Assembly (NCBI GenBank): GCA_030916885.1
Contig: JAUPVT010000055.1
Location: 1 to 64,000, forward strand
DNA: 64,000 nucleotides
Direction: 5' to 3'
Source of the DNA: Chlamydiota bacterium
GTDB lineage: Bacteria > Chlamydiota > Chlamydiia > Chlamydiales > Rhabdochlamydiaceae
Shown here piece by piece: positions 58,173 to 64,000 of the stretch (the stretch's first letter is position 1; each line of letters starts with the position of its first letter). The position numbers were made by a program, and so were the translations under genes. The notes under the pieces are model-generated. The model was not told where the DNA came from. It saw nothing but the letters and a program-made list of their open reading frames with translations, and did no database searches.

Positions 58173-61139
58173 CTAAAAATTACTAAAATCTATTAAAGAT
58201 TCAAATAGCTTAATTATTTTCTTTAAAAGCCAGATCCTATTTCCACGCAGGTCTGGATCATCTGAAAGAATAATTACAGTTCTAAAAAACCTTTCTAAGG
58301 GATTTTGTAGTTCTGCTAGTAATTCAAACGCTTCTAGATATTTTTGTTGTTGTAGAAGCTTTGGCCAGCATTTGTAGATTAAAGTATACTCTTGTAGGAT
58401 TTTTTTCTCAGCTGGTTCAATCATAAGTTTTTGTTGAAAGGTAGAGGAAGTAGCCTGTATGTGTCCTTTAATGCGTTTATAAGTTTTAATAAAGTAAGAG
58501 AAGTTTTTTTTAGATTTGCGAAAGATGCAAAAAGCTTCCAATCTGCACAATTGGTCAAAAGGGTCATAAGGATTAATCTTTGCAATCGCATCAATATCCT
58601 CTTTTCTAAAACCTAATTCTTCAAATATCAATTTTTTACGAGCGTTAATGAAAGTGATAATCGTTTGTGAAGCTTTTTTTTTATTAGTTATAGGAAAAAC
58701 CTGACAAGCTTTTAATAATAAACTTTGTAGATTACAACTCATTTTATTTTTTATCAGGATTTGAATGATTCCCGTCGCTTGCTTGCGCAATAGGTAAAGG
58801 TCTCTGGAAGTACTATAATAATTAATAAGGTCATCTATTTTATCTGATAGACTTAGGACAATACCAGTTGGGGTTTTGGGAACAGCATCTATTCTTGATC
58901 GGGGCATCCACTGTTCCTCAAGAGCTATTGCTACCTGATGTTGTTCATTTTGTGCTAGAGCGTAGTATTTGCCAATAATACCTTGTAAATCAGGAGATTC
59001 ATGAACAAGCGCAGAACAAAGATCAGATTTGCTTAAAAGAGCAGCTCTTTGTACGTATACATACTCTGCAACTTTTAAATGTTGATGGATCATTGTTGCT
59101 ATTAGAGTCAATCTTTCTACTTTATCCCAAAGATTTTTAAAATCTCTCTGATAACTTATCTCTTGTAGTTTATAGTAACTTAACTCAAGTGGAATATGAA
59201 CTTCTTTTTCATAAAGAGCAGCGATACTGGTCAAGCGAAAAAGAAGTTCTTTTTCATTGCCCAGTTGAATTGTTTGATTAAGTTGGTTATCAATTGTAAT
59301 GATAAAAGTATTCATTAATTGATCATGACGATCGATAACAGGAAAATATTTGCAGTATTTTGTTATTTGTGAAATAAGTATTTCTTTAGGAATTCTTAGG
59401 AATTGAGCATCAAAGAAACCGAGAATTAAAGTTGGCCATTCTGTAAGATGCAATACTTCTGGTAGTATTTTGCTTTGTTCTATTGCATATCCTTTTATTT
59501 GTTTCTCTAATGTTTTAATTTGTTTTTCAATGTGTTTTTTTCTTTCTTCTATATCTGCTAGAACATAATGCTTTCGTAAATCAGAAAGATAATATTTTGG
59601 ATGTTTGATCTCAATAAAAGTAGGGCTGAGTTGAAAATGGCCAAAAGAAATATTTCCAGATTGAATCCTGCCTAAATTAAAAGAGACCACTTGGTTTCCA
59701 AATAAAGCAAGAATCCATCGAATAGGACGAGCATATCTAATAGAAGGATCTTCCCAATACATTTTCTTGGGAAAGTCTATATTCATAATCAAAGATGGTA
59801 GCTTCTTTTGTAATAGTGCATATGTAGATTGGCCTTTTACATAAACAGTAGCAATCAGGTATTGAATGCCACTCATAGGAATAAAATACAAATTTGGTAT
59901 TTCTTCTCGTAATACTTCTGCTAAAGTACAAAAGACAATATTACAAGTTTGTAAAAATCCTTTGCCTTGTTTTGTTAAATTACCCCTTTTATCAAAAGCT
60001 ACGGTTATCGAAGGGCCTTTAATTTGTTCTTCGACAGCTTCTGTTCCTTCTACAAGATCCTTTACTAAAATACTTAGGCGTTGAGGCGTTCCAAATATCT
60101 GCAGCTCTTCAAATTCTAATTTAGAAGTTTCTAATAAATTGCGTATGGCATTTTCTAAATATAGGCAGCCAATGGGCACAAAACTTGCAGGTAGTTGTTC
60201 TGAACCAATTTCAAGAAGAAAATCCCGTGTGTTTTTTGGGTTGAAGCAGGGGTTTTTTTGTGTAATAAACTTTGTGCTTATAGAAGGGGTTATTAGGGAT
60301 ACCTGTCTAGAAAGAATAGCTTTAGCAACTAGATGAGTTAAATTGCGGATTCTTCTAATATAGTTATTTCTTTGACTAAAGCAAATAGCTCCTCTTGCAT
60401 CTAATAAATTAAAAGCATGAGATGCTTTAATCACAAAATCGTAAGCTGGAATAGGAAGGTTATTTTTTACTAGATTTTTTATTTCCTGTTCATAGTCGCT
60501 AAAATGGCGCAACCACATGGGAACCGAGGCTTCTGTAAGATGATAATGGCTCCATTCAACCTCATTTTGTAGAAATAGATCACCAAGAGTAAAAAGATGG
60601 TTATATTGTATATCAAAAATTGCAGTCTTATTTTGAAAGAATAGGGCAAGTCTTTCTAAGTCATAAGTAATTTCTAGACTAATTGGTTTCAGTACAATGT
60701 CTCCCACTGTTTGCAAATAGGTAAATTGGGTAATTTCCGTTCCATTGCACCATATCTTCCACCCTAATCCTGAAATTCCTAATGAAGAGATTACCCAATC
60801 ATTGTGTACAAATCGAATATCATATTTTTTCATATCCAAGTTTAATGCAAAAAGAGATTGGAGATATAAAGTGCGTGCATCTGTTGGAAGGGGTTTGATG
60901 AGAACTTGATATTGGTGAGATGTCTGAATGCAGTTGAAGTTTTTATAATGTGCATTTTTTGGTTTGCGACACGATTCTATAAAAGCCGCTCTATAAGGTT
61001 CTTTACCTAGACAACGCAGAAATGTAGCTGGATTGAATATCCCTGCCCCTACCTCTAAATCATACCCCTGATGAATAATACAGTTTTGTTTAACCCAAAA
61101 GGCGTTAAGGCGATCAATGATTTGTTCAAAGGTTAGCAT
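58173..61139 (-). CDS. glyQS: Glycyl-tRNA synthetase, fused alpha and beta subunits
   Basis: 988 aa; MLTFEQIIDRLNAFWVKQNCIIHQGYDLEVGAGIFNPATFLRCLG (alpha) continuing to DFLLEIGSEQLPASFVPIG (beta). Confidence 0.97.
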   Translation of the reverse strand: MLTFEQIIDRLNAFWVKQNCIIHQGYDLEVGAGIFNPATFLRCLGKEPYRAAFIESCRKPKNAHYKNFNCIQTSHQYQVLIKPLPTDARTLYLQSLFALNLDMKKYDIRFVHNDWVISSLGISGLGWKIWCNGTEITQFTYLQTVGDIVLKPISLEITYDLERLALFFQNKTAIFDIQYNHLFTLGDLFLQNEVEWSHYHLTEASVPMWLRHFSDYEQEIKNLVKNNLPIPAYDFVIKASHAFNLLDARGAICFSQRNNYIRRIRNLTHLVAKAILSRQVSLITPSISTKFITQKNPCFNPKNTRDFLLEIGSEQLPASFVPIGCLYLENAIRNLLETSKLEFEELQIFGTPQRLSILVKDLVEGTEAVEEQIKGPSITVAFDKRGNLTKQGKGFLQTCNIVFCTLAEVLREEIPNLYFIPMSGIQYLIATVYVKGQSTYALLQKKLPSLIMNIDFPKKMYWEDPSIRYARPIRWILALFGNQVVSFNLGRIQSGNISFGHFQLSPTFIEIKHPKYYLSDLRKHYVLADIEERKKHIEKQIKTLEKQIKGYAIEQSKILPEVLHLTEWPTLILGFFDAQFLRIPKEILISQITKYCKYFPVIDRHDQLMNTFIITIDNQLNQTIQLGNEKELLFRLTSIAALYEKEVHIPLELSYYKLQEISYQRDFKNLWDKVERLTLIATMIHQHLKVAEYVYVQRAALLSKSDLCSALVHESPDLQGIIGKYYALAQNEQHQVAIALEEQWMPRSRIDAVPKTPTGIVLSLSDKIDDLINYYSTSRDLYLLRKQATGIIQILIKNKMSCNLQSLLLKACQVFPITNKKKASQTIITFINARKKLIFEELGFRKEDIDAIAKINPYDPFDQLCRLEAFCIFRKSKKNFSYFIKTYKRIKGHIQATSSTFQQKLMIEPAEKKILQEYTLIYKCWPKLLQQQKYLEAFELLAELQNPLERFFRTVIILSDDPDLRGNRIWLLKKIIKLFESLIDFSNF

Positions 61140-61387
61140 AAAAAATTTAACTAAGATATTAAGGTATAATTAAGTTCATTGTATAAGAAGAGGTTATTTT
61201 TTATGTGTTTTTATTAGCTAATTATTCGTTTTTAAATTAGGATCTACTTATTGTTAAATAGTTTAAAGATAAGTGCTTCACACTATGTATTTGCTAATTA
61301 TTGATTTAGATAAACTATAAATAATTTAAATTGTTTTTAAAATATTTATTAAAGTATGTTAAAGTTGAGATGTAAAAAGGAGAATTT

Positions 61388-61600
61388 ATGACCATTCACC
61401 CTCTGGTATCTTTACCTTTATCCTCATACAAGCAACCACAAAATACATCAGATGCTCTAGTAATGAGAAAAAAAAGGAAAATGTTGCGTTCTCAGAAATA
61501 CAACGAAGAGCCTATAGAAAAGAGCCTGCATCAAAATCTAGGCGTAAAATTACAAAGAAGAGGCATAAAAAGATTGCAAAATAAAGAATTAAAAGTTTAA
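61388..61600 (+). CDS. Small basic hypothetical protein
   Basis: 70 aa, K/R-rich; preceded by aaaaggag. Confidence 0.45.
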   Translation: MTIHPLVSLPLSSYKQPQNTSDALVMRKKRKMLRSQKYNEEPIEKSLHQNLGVKLQRRGIKRLQNKELKV

Positions 61601-61698
61601 CCCATAAGTTCTTCTTTGTTTTAGATTTAGATTATAAAATTGATTTTAAAGTTTTATTACACTATAATGCTAGTATCTAGTTTAGATTAGGGGATTTT

Positions 61699-61980
61699 AT
61701 GCGTATTAACAGTTTAATAGATTCATCTTCTCTGCTCATTAATTTTTCTGCCACAATTAGTTTGGGGAATATATCATCTCTTTTTAATCGAGTGATTCAC
61801 ACGGCTTCGGAAAACTCTCGTAAGGATCTGCGAACACATACAGAAAGAAATAGAAAGAATACACTTCAAGTGCAAGAAAATAGAAAGCATGCTTTAATAG
61901 ATCGTAATTCAACACAAACCCAAGCACTTAAGAATGCCTCTTTCTTCCATTCATACATTACCCCTAGAAAAGCTACGTAA
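61699..61980 (+). CDS. Small hypothetical protein overlapping rlmN start
   Basis: 93 aa; C-terminal half rich in R/N/K/T/H; preceded by taggggatttt. Confidence 0.4.
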   Translation: MRINSLIDSSSLLINFSATISLGNISSLFNRVIHTASENSRKDLRTHTERNRKNTLQVQENRKHALIDRNSTQTQALKNASFFHSYITPRKAT

Positions 61981-62968
61981 TAATTTATCCTCGGAAGGGT
62001 ATAAGGCCTTTCATGCTTCTCAAGTCTTTAATTGGGTGTATAAGCTGAGGCAATCCAATTGGGATCAAATGACCAATTTGTCTTTGGATTTGCGTTCTTA
62101 CCTAAAAGAAAACTTACTGGCAACGCAGCTAGTAAAAAAACGAGAGGTCTTTTCAGAGGACCAAGAGACCGTTAAATTCTTATGGCAACTCTCTGATAAC
62201 ATGTTAGTAGAATCAGTTCTTATTTACTCTGAAGGTAGACGTACTGTATGTGTTTCTTCGCAGGTAGGCTGTCCTGCTCGTTGTGCTTTTTGTGCTTCAG
62301 GAAAAAATGGGTTAAAACGCAATTTAACTGCGGCTGAGATTTTCGAGCAAGTGTATCAAATTGATCTTTGGTTACTTGAGCGAAAAGAGAAAGTATCTCA
62401 TGTTGTTTTTATGGGTATGGGAGAGCCTTTTGAAAACTATGAAGCGGTTATAGAAACCATTCGGTTGTTAATCGATCCTAATCGATTAGCTCTTTCTCAA
62501 AGACGGATCACTGTTTCTACAGTAGGTGTAGTAGAAGGAATTAATCGTTTCTCTAAGGAAGGTTTAAAAACCAATCTAGTGCTTTCTTTGCATGCTCCCA
62601 ATCAGCAAATTAGACAAAAAATCATCCCTTATGCGCGTAAGTACTCTTTAGAAGATATTTTATCGGCTGTGGGAAATTTCGCTAAAATAACCAAGCGGAA
62701 TATAACTTACGAATATACTTTAATTCGCAATATCAACGATAGTATAGAACAGGCTAAAGAACTAGCTGTCTTACTTAAAGGTCAACAATGCAGCGTAAAC
62801 TTAATTCCTTATAATTCTATTGAAAAAGTGCGGCTTCAACGGCCTGAAAAGGAAGTTATTGAAGCTTTTCGAGAAGTTCTACTTTCATCTGATATTGTTA
62901 CTACTTGGCGTTATACAAAAGGAAAAGACATTGCTGCGGCTTGTGGACAGTTAGCTTTACAAAGTTAA
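61934..62968 (+). CDS. rlmN: 23S rRNA/tRNA adenine-C2 methyltransferase RlmN
   Basis: VCVSSQVGCPARCAFCASGKNGLKRNLTAAEIFEQV (radical SAM CxxxCxxC), VVFMGMGEPFENY. Confidence 0.96.
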   Translation: MPLSSIHTLPLEKLRNNLSSEGYKAFHASQVFNWVYKLRQSNWDQMTNLSLDLRSYLKENLLATQLVKKREVFSEDQETVKFLWQLSDNMLVESVLIYSEGRRTVCVSSQVGCPARCAFCASGKNGLKRNLTAAEIFEQVYQIDLWLLERKEKVSHVVFMGMGEPFENYEAVIETIRLLIDPNRLALSQRRITVSTVGVVEGINRFSKEGLKTNLVLSLHAPNQQIRQKIIPYARKYSLEDILSAVGNFAKITKRNITYEYTLIRNINDSIEQAKELAVLLKGQQCSVNLIPYNSIEKVRLQRPEKEVIEAFREVLLSSDIVTTWRYTKGKDIAAACGQLALQS

Positions 62969-63221
62969 GTAGAGCTTCCTTTTCAAAAAAGATGGTCATG
63001 AGGTAGCATTATTGTTTAAATCTTAAGAATAGAATAAAGACCTGAATATTGGTTTTAATTAGTTAAGAATAAGCAATATAAGATAAAAAAACAAAAGACC
63101 TCTTAACGTTATATAAGCTTCGTTTGCAAAAAAATAACAAGAAAAGAGGTTAAAATAAAAAAAAAGTTTAGAGCTAATTATCTGCTAGAAAACCCAAAAA
63201 ATCAGGTATAAAGGGGGATAA

Positions 63222-63815
63222 ATGAGCATAGCGCTCATACTCACATTATTGCGTGTTTTACTAGGCCCGATATTTGTTGCTCTTTATCTGTATTATGATC
63301 AATGGGGATTTACACTGCTTTCGTTGCCCTATGCCTTATTGTGCTTAACCGTGCTATCAGAGGTTTCAGATGTGTTTGATGGATTATTAGCTCGTAGATA
63401 TAATAAAGTTACAGATTTAGGGAAATTACTGGATCCAATGGCGGATAGTATTTTTCGTCTTTCTGTTTTTTTAGCTTTTACCCAAGGAGTAATCCAGCTT
63501 CCTTTGTTACTTGTGTGTGTCTTTTTTTATCGAGATATTGTGATTAGCACTCTTAGAGCTTTATGTGGATTAAGGGGGTTTGCTCTAGCAGCTCGTCTTT
63601 CAGGTAAAATTAAAGCGGTTGTGCAGGCAGTAATCATTTTCTTTATTCTTATAATGCTCATTCCTTATTCCCTTGGCTATTTAGAATTGGGTTTATTGCG
63701 AAAGTTGAGTATTTATAGCGTAAGTATAGGAGTTGTTTATACTCTTTATTCAGGATGTGAATACATATTGGCTAATAGGTCGTACATTCAAAAAGCACTA
63801 GGTCTTAAGAGTTAG
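63222..63815 (+). CDS. pgsA: CDP-diacylglycerol--glycerol-3-phosphate 3-phosphatidyltransferase
   Basis: SDVFDGLLARRYNKVTDLGKLLDPMADSIFRL (CDP-alcohol phosphatidyltransferase D-x2-DG-x2-AR-x8-G-x3-D-x3-D). Confidence 0.93.
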   Translation: MSIALILTLLRVLLGPIFVALYLYYDQWGFTLLSLPYALLCLTVLSEVSDVFDGLLARRYNKVTDLGKLLDPMADSIFRLSVFLAFTQGVIQLPLLLVCVFFYRDIVISTLRALCGLRGFALAARLSGKIKAVVQAVIIFFILIMLIPYSLGYLELGLLRKLSIYSVSIGVVYTLYSGCEYILANRSYIQKALGLKS

Positions 63816-64000
63816 AAGTTCTTCATATATGCATAGGTATTGTTTGGTGCTTTTTTTCCAACTAGAATCATAGTTAAGGCCTGCTTTAATGATTTGTTGC
63901 CACTTTTTATGGTTTTTATAACAGGTAATAGCCCTTTCTAGGGCCCAATTCACTCCTTGCTGATCAGCAAATGCAAAGGTAAAGCCATTGCGTTTTTCAA
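63798..64000 (-). CDS. glgA: Glycogen synthase, C-terminal end (partial)
   Basis: Reverse strand: EKRNGFTFAFADQQGVNWALERAITCYKNHKKWQQIIKAGLNYDSSWKKSTKQYLCIYEELLTLKT*, characteristic GlgA tail. Confidence 0.85.
   Translation of the reverse strand, partial: EKRNGFTFAFADQQGVNWALERAITCYKNHKKWQQIIKAGLNYDSSWKKSTKQYLCIYEELLTLKT

Noticed and set aside
63100-63200. Imperfect inverted repeat acctctt...aagaggt upstream of pgsA
   Set aside because: Short stem separated by a long AT-rich loop; likely chance in this composition.
1-64000. CRISPR arrays, rRNA operons, prophage structural modules
   Set aside because: Looked for regularly spaced repeats, rRNA signatures and phage genes; none seen.

Overview
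AT-rich chromosomal window from a member of the Chlamydiota. It is probably a chlamydia-related ('environmental') lineage, because it encodes aconitase, which Chlamydiaceae lack, together with typical chlamydial genes: a SWIB-domain protein, a fused GlyQS, a chloroplast-like PlsB and an adenylate-style core. Species assignment is not possible from sequence reading alone. Core blocks: recO; hpf; truA-ispD-SWIB; prfB (with its programmed +1 frameshift)-GNAT-GNAT-yebC; plsB-rng-plsX-rpmF-yceD; lpxB-pcnB; uvrD-rnpA-rpmH / rpmJ-rpsN; Gls24-amidase; uvrC-mutS-dnaG-glyQS-rlmN-pgsA-glgA(partial). Two tRNAs (Arg-TCG, Leu-CAA) are readable. The accessory material is mostly decayed: a partial IS transposase at the left edge, an AbiEii fragment, a dead histidine phosphatase (RHG changed to RDG plus stops), an IS110 element with two +1 homopolymer frameshifts, a degenerate IS5-like fragment, a second Fic-family gene carrying in-frame TGA codons, and decayed relatives on both sides of an intact unknown 359-aa gene. 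Leads most worth following: (i) a tightly coupled five-gene cassette after hpf (HsdR_N-like nuclease fold, DUF115/MptE-like, YwqK/MORN-like, second DUF115, M15-like peptidase); (ii) the 359-aa orphan family with flanking remnants; (iii) homopolymer-associated frame breaks (A8, A10, T10) in the transposase and in the signal peptide of an OppA-like protein; (iv) intact and dead Fic genes in one window. I found no CRISPR array and no rRNA.
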